34,115 bases of DNA from Pseudonocardia sulfidoxydans NBRC 16205 (GTDB taxonomy: Bacteria > Actinomycetota > Actinomycetes > Mycobacteriales > Pseudonocardiaceae), in assembly GCF_007989085.1 (NCBI RefSeq), contig NZ_BJVJ01000065.1:1-34115 (forward strand). Reading direction: 5' to 3'. The translations under genes and the position numbers were made by a program. The first letter of the stretch is position 1; each line of letters opens with the position of its first letter. Under the pieces are notes generated by a model, which did not search any database, was not told the DNA's origin, and saw only the letters and a list, made by a program, of their open reading frames with translations. Of the stretch, positions 15,123 to 22,964 are shown one piece after another.

Positions 15123-16940
15123 TCAGCGGACGACGACGTCCTCCACGCCCGCCGCTTCCTCCATCGTCAGGATGGCGCCGACGACCGCGCCGGCCTCGCC
15201 GCGCAGCGGGCTCGCGACGACGCGGACGTCGATGCTGCGGCCCCGGCGGTTGATGGCGGCGAGCAGGACCTCCTGCGGGCCGTCGTCGCCGGCGAGGGTG
15301 CCGCGCACGACCGGCCGCACCTGGTCGAGCGGCAGGCCGATGTCGAGGTTGAGCAGGTGCTCGCCGACCGCCTCGTCGCGGCGCAGCCCCCACAGCTCCT
15401 CGGCCTGGTGGTTCCAGACCTGCACCACCAGCTCGGGCCCGACGACCACCACGCCGGCACGCAGGCTGGTCAGGATCGTCTCGAGGAAGTCGTTGCTCCG
15501 GTCCAGCTCACCGGTGCGGTCCTGCAGCTCGTCGTTGATGGTCTGGAGCTCGTCGTTGGTCGACTGCAGCTCCTCGTTCATCGTCTCGAGCTCCTCGTTC
15601 GTGGACTGGAGCTCCTCGTTGGTCGTCTCCAGCTCCTCGTTGGTCGACTGCAGCTCCTCGTAGGCGGTCTCGAGCTGGCGGTTCGCCTGTTCGAGCTCGT
15701 CCTGGAGCCGGCGGAAGTCGGTGACGTCGTGGAACGCGACGCTCACCCCCAGCGGCTCGACGTCGCCGTTGGCCAGCGGGCTGACCTGGACCTCCAGGTG
15801 CACGACCTCCGGCCCACGGTTGTAGGTGACGTCGGTGATCCGGACCGTCCGGCGTTCCTCGAGCGCCTTCTCGATGTGCCTGCGCAGCTCCAGCGGCCGG
15901 TAGGACAGCTCGAGGTCGCGGAACGGGCGGCCGACGTCGCGGGTGGAGATGCCGAAGAGCACTTCGGCCTGCCGGTTCACGACGGCGATGAGGCCGTCGG
16001 CGTTGAGCACCACCTGCGCGAGCGGGGAGGCGAGGACCGCCTCGTCGCGCAGCAGGTCGAGCCCGTCCGGGGCGGTCCGGACGACGACGGGCAGCGGGTC
16101 GGCGAACAACGTCCCGTTCTGCGGCGCGGTCCGGGGGGCCTTGCGGAACGTGCGGCGCTTGAGGTCGACCGGCATGACCGTCGCCCCGTGGCTGAGCAGC
16201 ATCTCGGCCTTGCCGAGGAACAGCACGCCCGGGTCGGAGAGCCCGAAGTGGAACCGCGCGAGGATGCGGGCCTGCGTCTCGGCGTTGAAGTACATGAGGG
16301 TGTTGCGGCAGACCAGCAGGTCGATGCGCGAGATGGGCGCGTCCTGGACGAGGTCGTTGCGGCCGAAGATCACCGATCGGCGCAGGTCCTTGCGGAACGT
16401 GAACCGGCCGCCCAGCTGCTCGAAGTACTGCTCGCGCAGCTCGTCCGGGACACCGGCCACCTCACGCTCGGAGTAGGTGCCCTGCCGCGCGTACGCCAGC
16501 GCCTCCTCGTCGACGTCGGTGGCGTAGATCTTGACGCGATCGCGGAACTCCGCGGGCCCGAGCATCTCCGCGAGCAGGATGGCGAGGGTGTAGGCCTCCT
16601 CGCCCGACGCGCACCCGGCGCTCCAGACCCGCACCGGTTCGGTCGCCCCCTTGCCCGCCAGCAGGGCTGGCAGCACCTCGGTGCGCAGGTACTCCCAGGC
16701 CTCGGGGTCGCGGAAGAACCCGGTGACGTTGATCAGGATCGTGTTGAAGAGCGCCGTGAACTCCTCGGCGTGCAGCTCGAGGTAGTCGAGGTAGTCGCCG
16801 TACTCGGTGACCCCGACCTGCGACATCCTGCGGGCGACCCGCCGGACCAGGCTGCTCCGTTTGTACCCGGTGAAGTCGAACCCACGGGTCTGCTTGAGGT
16901 GGTGCAGCAACGCCTCGAAGTCCGGATCCGGCTGCGACAA
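15123..16940 (-). CDS. cheR: CheR-type methyltransferase with PAS domains and coiled coil
   Basis: 605 aa. Residues 1-260 are a CheR protein-glutamate methyltransferase: N-terminal helices (FEALLHHLKQTRGFDFTGYKRSSLVRRV), SAM motif VRVWSAGCASGEEAYTLA, YATDVDEEAL, RNDLVQDAPISRIDLLVCRNTLMYF and FLGKAEML. A PAS domain (about 305-415; VVLNADGLIAVVNRQAEVLFG), a heptad coiled coil (about 427-472, ELQSTNEELET units) and a second PAS domain (about 480-600; VVVVGPELVVQVWNHQAEELWG) follow. The TTG at 16940 was preferred because GGAG lies 8 nt upstream and LSQPDPDFEALL aligns with family N-termini; GTGs at 16949 and 16958 are alternatives. No MCP or CheA lies nearby, so the target is probably not a classical chemoreceptor. 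Confidence 0.9.
   Translation of the reverse strand: MSQPDPDFEALLHHLKQTRGFDFTGYKRSSLVRRVARRMSQVGVTEYGDYLDYLELHAEEFTALFNTILINVTGFFRDPEAWEYLRTEVLPALLAGKGATEPVRVWSAGCASGEEAYTLAILLAEMLGPAEFRDRVKIYATDVDEEALAYARQGTYSEREVAGVPDELREQYFEQLGGRFTFRKDLRRSVIFGRNDLVQDAPISRIDLLVCRNTLMYFNAETQARILARFHFGLSDPGVLFLGKAEMLLSHGATVMPVDLKRRTFRKAPRTAPQNGTLFADPLPVVVRTAPDGLDLLRDEAVLASPLAQVVLNADGLIAVVNRQAEVLFGISTRDVGRPFRDLELSYRPLELRRHIEKALEERRTVRITDVTYNRGPEVVHLEVQVSPLANGDVEPLGVSVAFHDVTDFRRLQDELEQANRQLETAYEELQSTNEELETTNEELQSTNEELETMNEELQSTNDELQTINDELQDRTGELDRSNDFLETILTSLRAGVVVVGPELVVQVWNHQAEELWGLRRDEAVGEHLLNLDIGLPLDQVRPVVRGTLAGDDGPQEVLLAAINRRGRSIDVRVVASPLRGEAGAVVGAILTMEEAAGVEDVVVR
15524..15662 (-). repeat. 21-nt heptad repeats in cheR (coiled-coil linker)
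   Basis: About six 21-nt units encode ELQSTNE/ELETTNE-type heptads in a row. Such ELQSTNEELET linkers are a known feature of CheR-PAS and related signalling proteins and probably transmit or dimerise between the PAS domains. Confidence 0.8.
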
Positions 16941-16996
16941 GCGCCCCACTCCGATCACTCGGCCGCAGGCCCCTGTGCGGGGCGCGCCGGCGCAGC

Positions 16997-18058
16997 CTAG
17001 CCGATGGGCGACACGTCCTCGTCCTCGTCCTCGATCGCGCCGCCCGCCAGCAGCCGGCGCAACGCCTCGGCGTCCGACTTCGCCCGGGCGGCGCGCCTGA
17101 GATGCGTGTCCGCGGCCCCCTGCCGGCCGACCCCGGCGGCGGACTCGGCCAGCCGACGCTGAAGTTCCGCCTTCTCCGCGAGCGCCCGCAAGGCCGACCA
17201 CAGGACACCCTCGATGGCCTCGTCCTGCTGAGCCGACAGGCTGGTCGGCGACCAGGCGTGGCCGACGCGGCACCGGAACCGCGGCGCCGGCTCCCCCGGC
17301 AGCCGGAACAGCACGCCGTCGCAGTCCGGACAGGACAGTCCCGACGGCTCCGCCTCGTCCAGGTCCGGTGTGGTGTCCGCGGGTTCCACCGAGATGTCGG
17401 CGATCCGGGCCTCCGCCTCGGTCAGCGGGTCGTGGGCCGCCTCGTGGGCCGGCACGAGCTCCGAGAGCAGTTCGCCGATCATCGCCCCGAGCTTCGTCGC
17501 CGGCAGCGCGCGGACACCGGGGACGTGCCGGATCACGCTGCTCGGCATGCCCACGTAGAGCGCCTCCTCCGGGTCCTGGACCAGGACGGGGGCGCCCGCG
17601 CGGGCGAGCGCCGCGATGCCTGCGGTGCCGTCGTCCCGGTTCCCGGACAGGACGACCCCGATCGCCGCGGGGCCGAAGTCGGCCGCCGCCGACCGGAACA
17701 GCGGATCGAGTGCCGGGCGGTGGCCGTTCTCGCGGGGCCCCCGCGACAGGTGCAGGTGTCCGTCGGCGACGAGGACGTGGTGGTCGGCGGGCGCGGCGAA
17801 GATCGTGCCCGCCTCCAGGACGTCGCCGTGCCGCGCGGTCACCGCGCGCAGCGGTCCGGCCCGGTCGAGGATCGCGGCGAGCGCGCTCGGGGCGTCGGCG
17901 GGGATGTGCAGGACCACGACGATCGCCGCGGGCAGCTCCGCGGGCAGTGCCCCGACGACACTGCGCAACGCCTCCACCCCGCCCGCGGACGCTCCCACGA
18001 CGACGAGGCGGGATGCCGGCGTCGGCCGTGGACGGCCGGTCCGCGACGAGCTGTCCAC
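16997..18058 (-). CDS. cheB: CheB-type methylesterase without receiver domain
   Basis: 353 aa. The methylesterase domain (about 16-195) carries the catalytic triad Ser24 (GASAGGVEAL), His51 (VVLHIPAD) and Asp143 (SGNRDDGTAG), with DHHVLVADGHLHLSRGPREN between. Chemotaxis CheB has an N-terminal receiver domain; here it is absent, so activity is not set by CheA phosphorylation. The C-terminal part (about 240-350) has a possible zinc motif (CPDCDGVLF, then FRCRVGHAW) and helices. The GTG at 18058 follows GGAG at 10 nt. It lies 56 bp upstream of cheR, suggesting that the pair tunes a protein carboxyl-methylation signal. Confidence 0.9.
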   Translation of the reverse strand: MDSSSRTGRPRPTPASRLVVVGASAGGVEALRSVVGALPAELPAAIVVVLHIPADAPSALAAILDRAGPLRAVTARHGDVLEAGTIFAAPADHHVLVADGHLHLSRGPRENGHRPALDPLFRSAAADFGPAAIGVVLSGNRDDGTAGIAALARAGAPVLVQDPEEALYVGMPSSVIRHVPGVRALPATKLGAMIGELLSELVPAHEAAHDPLTEAEARIADISVEPADTTPDLDEAEPSGLSCPDCDGVLFRLPGEPAPRFRCRVGHAWSPTSLSAQQDEAIEGVLWSALRALAEKAELQRRLAESAAGVGRQGAADTHLRRAARAKSDAEALRRLLAGGAIEDEDEDVSPIG

Positions 18059-18080
18059 GCGTGCACACTCCGATCGATGT

Positions 18081-18099
18081 TCCCCCGGCTACCGGGGGA
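18081..18099 (-). terminator. Hairpin between the STAS gene and cheB
   Basis: An 8-bp GC-rich stem (TCCCCCGG / CCGGGGGA) with a 3-nt loop, 49 nt after the STAS stop and 22 nt before the cheB start. It could terminate the STAS transcript or act in the cheB leader. No U-tract is visible. Confidence 0.45.
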
Positions 18100-18147
18100 C
18101 GGCGGCATTCGTACTTCCGTGGACGTGAGGAGCCGGGCGTGCACGTC

Positions 18148-18510
18148 TCAACCGGGCGCACCGGCCTCGGACTCGACGAGCTCGAACGGTCCCAGCGCGT
18201 CGAGAACCCGCCGGATGACGACGTCGTCGGGCGGGATCACCTGCAGCCGGCGCGATCCGGCGTCGAGTTCGGTCCGGAGCACGGCGAGCCGCCGGGCCCC
18301 GCAGACGGCGAGGAAGCGGACCTGTCGCAGATCGATCTGCAGCGTGGCGACATGCCATTCCGCGAGCCATCGCCCCAGGTCGTCGGAGTTGGTGAGGTCG
18401 ATCTCGCCCGCCAGTTGCACCCGCACGGTGCCGGGTTCCGACGACACCACCCGCGCGGTGCCGTCGGTGCAGCTCCACGTCGACGACGGGAGATCGGGTT
18501 GCCCGGTCAT
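18148..18510 (-). CDS. Stand-alone STAS-domain protein (anti-sigma antagonist-like)
   Basis: A 120-aa single STAS domain (VRVQLAGEIDLTNSDDLGRWLAE, LQIDLRQVRFLAVCGARRLAVLR). The loop that carries the phosphorylated Ser in SpoIIAA/RsbV (DSSG) reads AVCG here, so the normal kinase target is missing and the protein may be constitutively active or a ligand sensor. The ATG at 18510 is preceded by GGAGGGAGCGG. It lies between the GAF-ANTAR gene (151 bp upstream) and cheB on the same strand. Confidence 0.85.
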   Translation of the reverse strand: MTGQPDLPSSTWSCTDGTARVVSSEPGTVRVQLAGEIDLTNSDDLGRWLAEWHVATLQIDLRQVRFLAVCGARRLAVLRTELDAGSRRLQVIPPDDVVIRRVLDALGPFELVESEAGAPG

Positions 18511-18661
18511 GGCCGCTCCCTCCGCCGGCACGGTGACCGCAGGACCGCGCCGTCGCTGCCGCCGCGGTGCTGTCTGCGCCCAGGCCCGGACCAAACCACG
18601 GGCGGCGCGCCGGGGCAAGCGGTGGGCCGCACCTGGGTCACAGGTTTTCGGTGCACGGCTC

Positions 18662-19690
18662 TCAAGCCGTGGACGGGGCCGCGGCGTCGTGCCCGCGGTA
18701 CGCCGCCACGACCTGCTCGGCCACGCTGACGACCTTGACGTTGTGGTCCTGGGACAAGCGCTTCAGCCGTTCGAACGCCTCGTCGTCGGCGATGCCGTGC
18801 TCTCGCATCAGGATCCCCTTGGCCTGCCCGATCAGGTCCCGGCTCGCGATCGCGCGTGAGGCGGACTCCTCGCTGTGCACCCGCGCCAGCGCCAGCGACG
18901 TCATCGCGGCGAGCGCCCGCCCGGCGTCGACGGTCTCCGGCGCCGCCTGCACCGGGACGTCCGACACCAGGACCAGGGCGCCCAGTGTCCGTCCGCGGTT
19001 GCCGCACAGGGGCAGCGCCAGGACGGCGCGCACGCCCGAGGCGGCGACGTCGCCGCACCAGCCGGGCCGGCGCGCGGCCGTCGACGCCGCACGGACGTCC
19101 GGCACGGCGACGACCGTCCCCGATCGGAGCGCGTCGGTGCCGGGGCCCTCCCCGTTGTCCAGCTCGCTGCGCAGGATCGCCTGGGCGCGCGCCCCGAGGA
19201 TCGCGCCGATCCGGGTCGTGTGGCCGGATCGCAGCAGGGCGCCCGCGGCGGTGTCGCCGGGTGCGAGGGACCGCAGTGCCCGCAGCGCGGGCAGCAGAAC
19301 CGTCGCAGGGTCGTGTGCGTTGACCAGCTGGTCGCCCAGGCCGACGAGGTCGACGGTCCGGCGCACCTCCCTGTGGTGGTCGATGTGGTGGTCGATCCTG
19401 TCCCGGCCCTCGGCGATCAGTCGTGCCGAGGCCGCCCGGCTCGAGGCGTTGCGCGCGCGCAGCGCCGCCGTCGCCGCCGACAGCGCAGCCGCTCTGCGCC
19501 GCAGCTCGGCCGCCTCGGCCCGGGCGAGACGCGCTGCGGCGAGCCGGACGGTCCTGTTCTCCGCCGCCGCGGGCGTGGTCCCGGTGACGCCCGGCTGCCG
19601 GCCGTCGTCGAGCTCCTCACCCAGCAGCGCAAGGGGTTCTTTCGACGAGGACGGGGGTCTCCACCATCGCCTGCTCGTCATCCGCCCCAC
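18662..19690 (-). CDS. GAF and ANTAR domain regulator, copy 2
   Basis: 342 aa as read from the GTG at 19690; an ATG at 19681 is equally possible and neither has a good ribosome-binding site. The N-terminal third is an Arg/Ala-rich helix, probably coiled coil (LAAARLARAEAAELRRRAAAL). A GAF-like domain (about 115-280) has GVRAVLALPLCGNRGRTLGALVLVS, and the ANTAR domain (about 283-333) is intact (DLIGQAKGILMREHG, SQDHNVKVVSVAEQVV). It probably acts as a signal-dependent antiterminator. A short ORF with a strong ribosome-binding site (19617-19700) overlaps its first codons in another frame, so the true start or frame is uncertain. Confidence 0.82.
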   Translation of the reverse strand: MGRMTSRRWWRPPSSSKEPLALLGEELDDGRQPGVTGTTPAAAENRTVRLAAARLARAEAAELRRRAAALSAATAALRARNASSRAASARLIAEGRDRIDHHIDHHREVRRTVDLVGLGDQLVNAHDPATVLLPALRALRSLAPGDTAAGALLRSGHTTRIGAILGARAQAILRSELDNGEGPGTDALRSGTVVAVPDVRAASTAARRPGWCGDVAASGVRAVLALPLCGNRGRTLGALVLVSDVPVQAAPETVDAGRALAAMTSLALARVHSEESASRAIASRDLIGQAKGILMREHGIADDEAFERLKRLSQDHNVKVVSVAEQVVAAYRGHDAAAPSTA

Positions 19691-19700
19691 GGGACGTCAT
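19617..19700 (-). other. 27-codon ORF with strong ribosome-binding site overlapping the ANTAR gene start
   Basis: An ATG at 19700 preceded by GGAGGCGC opens MTSRGADDEQAMVETPVLVE, ending at a TGA inside the ANTAR gene region. The acidic composition resembles a genuine N-terminus. A one-base indel near 19635-19645 would join VLVE to LALLGEELDD of the GAF-ANTAR frame. It is therefore either a leader peptide or the displaced N-terminus of copy 2. Confidence 0.35.
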
Positions 19701-19925
19701 GCGCCTCGCCTCCGCGTCGTGCACGTACCTCGGACCCGGCGCGGCACCCGTCGGTGAGGTCCGCTCCTCGGTCACGGACCGTGTCGGACGCCGCACGCCC
19801 ACAGCCAGTACCCGCGGCCGCCACGAAACATTCGGCGGGCAGTCGATCTCCTGTCGCCGGATCAGGCCCGGCCCGCCGGCCGGGGACGACGGGAACAGCC
19901 GCAGGCACGTGTCCCCGGTTCCAGG

Positions 19926-19950
19926 GTTCGACCGCGCCCACAGCGGCTAT
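19926..19950 (+). promoter_or_regulatory. Possible leaderless promoter of the YihY-family gene
   Basis: GTTC-N15-GGCTAT ends 10 nt before the GTG at 19961, allowing a transcript that starts at the codon. It resembles the stress-sigma sites but with a weaker -10. The rest of the 258-bp divergent region (19691-19948) shows no gene. Confidence 0.3.
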
Positions 19951-19960
19951 GCGGCCCGCC

Positions 19961-20965
19961 GTGACGACTTCACAACCCTCCGCCGGCCCGCCGCGCGACG
20001 ACGACCGGGTGCCCGGCCGGCAGGCGCGCACGCCTGCGGAGATCCCGCCCGCCGGCTGGTGGCAGGTGACGCGGCGGGCGTTCGCCGAGGCGAAGGCCGA
20101 CAACGTCCCGATCCTCGCGGGCGGGGTCGCCTACTTCGCCTTCCTCGCCCTGTTCCCGGCGCTCATCGCCGCGCTCACCCTGTACGGGCTCGTCGCCGAC
20201 CCGTCGCAGGTCGCCGCGCAGGTCGAGCAGCTCGCCGCCGCGCTGCCCGCCGCCGCGCGGCCGATCATCACCGACCAGCTGCGGTCGGTCACCGACGCCG
20301 GTACGGGGGCACTGGGCGTCGGGCTGGTGGTCTCGCTGCTCGCGGCGCTGTGGAGCGCGTCGGCGGGCACGATGAACCTGATCAAGGCGACCAACCTCGC
20401 CTACGACGAGGAGGAGTCCCGCGGGTTCCTGCGGCTCCGCGGGACGGCGCTGCTGCTGACGCTCGGTGCCGTCGTGTTCGTGCTCGTCGCGGTGGCCCTG
20501 GTCGCGGTGACGCCGGCCGTGTTCGACGCGCTCGGCCTCGGCGGCATCGGGCTCGTCATCGCCCAGGTCGTGCGCTGGGTCCTGCTCGTGGCGCTCGTCG
20601 TCGTGGCGCTCGCCGTCGTGTACCGGGTGGCGCCCGACCGCGACGCCCCGCGCTTGCGGTGGGTCAGTGTCGGCGCCGTCGTCGCCACGGTGCTGTGGGT
20701 CGTCGGCAGCGTCGTGTTCAGCCTCTACGTCGACAACTTCGGTTCCTACAACAAGACCTACGGCGCGCTCGCCGGCGTCATCGTGCTGCTGCTGTGGCTG
20801 TACCTGACCGGCTACATCGTGTTGCTGGGGGCGGAGATCAACGCCGAGAGCGAACGGCAGACCGCGCGCGACAGCACCCGCGGGCCCGCAGAGCCCATGG
20901 GGGACCGCGGCGCCGACGCCGCCGACACCGTCGCCGGAGACCCACGGTCGACACGGTCGCGCTGA
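19961..20965 (+). CDS. YihY/BrkB (UPF0761) family membrane protein
   Basis: 334 aa, polytopic. The family core is clear: NVPILAGGVAYFAFLALFPALIAALTLYGLV (first helix), LLAALWSASAGTMNLIKATNLAYDEEESRGFLRLR, then four helices, and NFGSYNKTYGALAGVIVLLLWLYLTGYIVLLGAEINAE near the end. The function of YihY/BrkB proteins is unsettled, and the old RNase BN link is wrong. The GTG at 19961 fits a leaderless transcript; an ATG at 19949 would overlap the -10-like element. The C-terminus is a charged, disordered tail. A GAF-ANTAR gene follows 113 bp later on the same strand. Confidence 0.9.
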   Translation: MTTSQPSAGPPRDDDRVPGRQARTPAEIPPAGWWQVTRRAFAEAKADNVPILAGGVAYFAFLALFPALIAALTLYGLVADPSQVAAQVEQLAAALPAAARPIITDQLRSVTDAGTGALGVGLVVSLLAALWSASAGTMNLIKATNLAYDEEESRGFLRLRGTALLLTLGAVVFVLVAVALVAVTPAVFDALGLGGIGLVIAQVVRWVLLVALVVVALAVVYRVAPDRDAPRLRWVSVGAVVATVLWVVGSVVFSLYVDNFGSYNKTYGALAGVIVLLLWLYLTGYIVLLGAEINAESERQTARDSTRGPAEPMGDRGADAADTVAGDPRSTRSR

Positions 20966-21078
20966 CACGGTCGCGCCGGGACGGTCGCGCTGGGCACGTG
21001 ACGCCATCGGGGGATGAGGCGCGCCGCCGACCCGTGGCAGGCTGGTCGCCTCACCGCTGCGCTGGGAGGTGGAGCATC

Positions 21079-21789
21079 GTGGACGAGACGACCACCGCGA
21101 CCGGAACCGGAACCCACCCCTGGGCGTTCGAGTTCTCCACCTTCGCCGCCGCCGTGGCGCGCTCCACCTCGACCGGTGACGCCCTGCGCGTCGTCGTCGA
21201 CGCGGGGCGGACCCTGGTGCCGGCCGCGGACCTGGTGAGCGTCACCGTCCGCCGCGCCGACGGCACCTTCGAGACCGCCGCCGCGTCGGGCCCGCTGGCG
21301 GCCCGCCTCGACGACCTGCAGTACCGGCTGCGCGAGGGCCCGTGCGTCATGGCCAGCCGCCGCGCCGGGCTCGGGCTCTACGAGTCCTCCGACGTCGGGG
21401 CCGACCGCCGGCTCCCGCACTGGGGGCCCGCCGCGGCCGGGCGGCGGGTCCGCAGCGTGCTGTCCGTCGGCCTGTTCGCCCACGAGGACCCGCCGCGGGT
21501 CGCGGCGCTGACCTTCGTCTCCCACACCCGCGGCGGTCTCGACTACGCCGACCGCGACGTCGCCGTCGTCCTGGCCGCGCACGCCGCCTCCGTGCTCGAC
21601 GCCCGCGCCGACCTGCGCGAGGCGCTGCGCCACCGCGACGTCATTGGCCACGCCACGGGCGTGCTCATGGAACGCGAGGGCTTGGGCGAGCAGAGGGCGG
21701 TCGAGATCCTCGAGTCGGTGTCGCAGCGGATGAACGTGAAGCTGTCCGCCATCGCCCGCACCATGGCCACACACCGGGCCGGGCTCTGA
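21079..21789 (+). CDS. GAF and ANTAR domain regulator, copy 3
   Basis: A 236-aa paralogue of the protein at 3695-4438: shared blocks include LVSVTVRRADGTF, LDDLQYRLREGPCVMASRRAGLGLYESSDVG, VGLFAHEDPPR and SQRMNVKLSAIARTM. GAF-like domain about 15-170; ANTAR about 183-233. In the ANTAR core the usual IGQAKGILM is IGHATGVLM, changing the Gln and the Lys, which may alter RNA binding. The GTG at 21079 follows GGGAGGTGGAG. Confidence 0.87.
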   Translation: MDETTTATGTGTHPWAFEFSTFAAAVARSTSTGDALRVVVDAGRTLVPAADLVSVTVRRADGTFETAAASGPLAARLDDLQYRLREGPCVMASRRAGLGLYESSDVGADRRLPHWGPAAAGRRVRSVLSVGLFAHEDPPRVAALTFVSHTRGGLDYADRDVAVVLAAHAASVLDARADLREALRHRDVIGHATGVLMEREGLGEQRAVEILESVSQRMNVKLSAIARTMATHRAGL

Positions 21790-21826
21790 GGGACGCCCGG
21801 CCACCGCCTCCGCCGGGTCGCCGTCG

Positions 21827-21867
21827 GGGGTTCGTCGACCGGGGTTCGTCGACCGGGGTTCGTCGAC
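21827..21867. repeat. 14-bp tandem repeat, about three copies
   Basis: GGGGTTCGTCGACC at 21827-21840 and 21841-21854, then 13 of 14 bases at 21855-21867. Each unit holds the palindrome GTCGAC. The array lies 9 bp upstream of the promoter-like element of the Rieske gene, so it could be an operator. Confidence 0.85.
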
Positions 21868-21875
21868 GAGCCGAG

Positions 21876-21900
21876 GTTTCACGGCGGTCCCGCGGTCTAC
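21876..21900 (+). promoter_or_regulatory. Possible leaderless promoter of the DUF2231-Rieske gene
   Basis: GTTT-N15-GTCTAC, with TACTAC overlapping it, ends close to the ATG at 21910. There is no Shine-Dalgarno before that ATG, which supports leaderless translation. Confidence 0.35.
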
Positions 21901-21909
21901 TACACGGGC

Positions 21910-22782
21910 ATGAGGATCCTCGACGCCATCACCGGCGGTCTCGAGCGGGCGACGGTGCTGGACCGGCCCGCGGCACTCGCCCGGAGCGTGGTCTCCACGG
22001 TTCTCGCCGACCGCCGCGTGAAGGACGCGCTGCACGGGGTGTGGCTGGGCCACTCCCTGCACCCGGCGCTCGCGCAGCTCACCGTCGGCTCGTTCACCTC
22101 CGCGGCGGTGCTCGACGTGACGGGGACGAACACCCGGGGGTCGTCCACGCTCATCACGGTGGGGCTGCTCAGCACCCCGGCCACCGTCGCCGCGGGCTGG
22201 GCCGACTACGCCGAGAGCCACGAGGAGCAGCAGCGCGTCGGCATCGTCCACGCCGCCACCAACGTCACCGCGGTCGCGTTGTTCGGCATCTCCCTGCTGC
22301 AGCGCGCCCGGGGCCGCAGCGGGCGGGTGACGTCGGTGCTCGGGGGCACGGTGGCCGGGGCCGGGGCCTGGCTCGGGGGCCACCTCGCCTACCGGCAGTC
22401 GTTGGGCCCCAACCAGGCCGAGTCGGTCCCGCACACCGGACCCGACGACTGGCAGGCCATCGGCCCGGTCGCCGACCTGCCCGACGGGGCCGCCGTCTGC
22501 CGTCGTGCGGGGGCGGCCGACGTGCTCGTCGTGCGCCGCGGCGGCGACGTCGCGGTGCTGTCGAACCGCTGCCCGCACCTCTCGGCACCGCTGCACGACG
22601 GGGACCTCGATGTCGCGTCGGGCGAGATCACCTGCCCGTGGCAAGGGAGCGTGTTCCGGCTCGACGACGGAACGGTCGTCCACGGTCCCGCCACCGCGCC
22701 CGTCCCGGAGTTCGCGACCAGGGTCACCGACGGCGTCCTCGAGGCCCGGGTGGTCACCTATCCCGGCGTGCCCGCGAGCTGA
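21910..22782 (+). CDS. DUF2231 membrane domain fused to a Rieske-type domain
   Basis: 290 aa. Residues 1-165 are a DUF2231-like membrane part (VWLGHSLHPALAQLTVGSFTSAAVLD, then helices ending WLGGHLAYRQSLG). Residues 175-285 are Rieske-like (DWQAIGPVADLPDGAAV, VLSNRCPHLSAPLHDGDLD, GEITCPWQGSVFRLDDGTVVHGPATAPVPEF). The first cluster motif CPH is normal, but the second reads CPWQ where CPWH is expected (CAA codon at 22642-22644), so one histidine ligand of the [2Fe-2S] cluster is missing. The fold is otherwise intact. This fusion architecture occurs in actinobacteria; an electron-transfer role with the neighbouring formate dehydrogenase is speculative. There is no Shine-Dalgarno; the transcript is probably leaderless. 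Confidence 0.9.
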   Translation: MRILDAITGGLERATVLDRPAALARSVVSTVLADRRVKDALHGVWLGHSLHPALAQLTVGSFTSAAVLDVTGTNTRGSSTLITVGLLSTPATVAAGWADYAESHEEQQRVGIVHAATNVTAVALFGISLLQRARGRSGRVTSVLGGTVAGAGAWLGGHLAYRQSLGPNQAESVPHTGPDDWQAIGPVADLPDGAAVCRRAGAADVLVVRRGGDVAVLSNRCPHLSAPLHDGDLDVASGEITCPWQGSVFRLDDGTVVHGPATAPVPEFATRVTDGVLEARVVTYPGVPAS

Positions 22783-22847
22783 CCGGGCGTGACTCCGGCG
22801 GCGCCACCACCGCCGGAACCGCCTGCGCTCCCCGGCGTAAAACCCGC

Positions 22848-22897
22848 GCGCAACCTCACGGTCCTGTTCCCGGCTCCGGACAGCAGTGAGGTTGCGC
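22848..22897. terminator. Inverted repeat between convergent genes
   Basis: GCGCAACCTCAC at 22848-22859 pairs exactly with GTGAGGTTGCGC at 22886-22897. The 26-nt interior can form a smaller GTCC/GGAC stem. Its place between the Rieske and CinA-like stops suggests a bidirectional terminator. Nothing else is seen in this 182-bp gap. Confidence 0.6.
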
Positions 22898-22964
22898 CCG
22901 GTCGTCGGCGGACGCCGCGCGTGGCCGTCGCGCCGCCCGGCGCGGGGCCGAGCGGGTCGCCCAC

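Noticed and set aside
15045..17000. Long plus-strand open frame opposite cheR
   Set aside because: The product (ELVVGRLQLLV repeats) is the antisense reading of the heptad-repeat region; cheR has full family motifs.
18636..18650. Small hairpin (ACCTG/CAGGT) after the GAF-ANTAR copy 2 stop as a terminator
   Set aside because: A 5-bp stem is too weak and frequent in this sequence to call.
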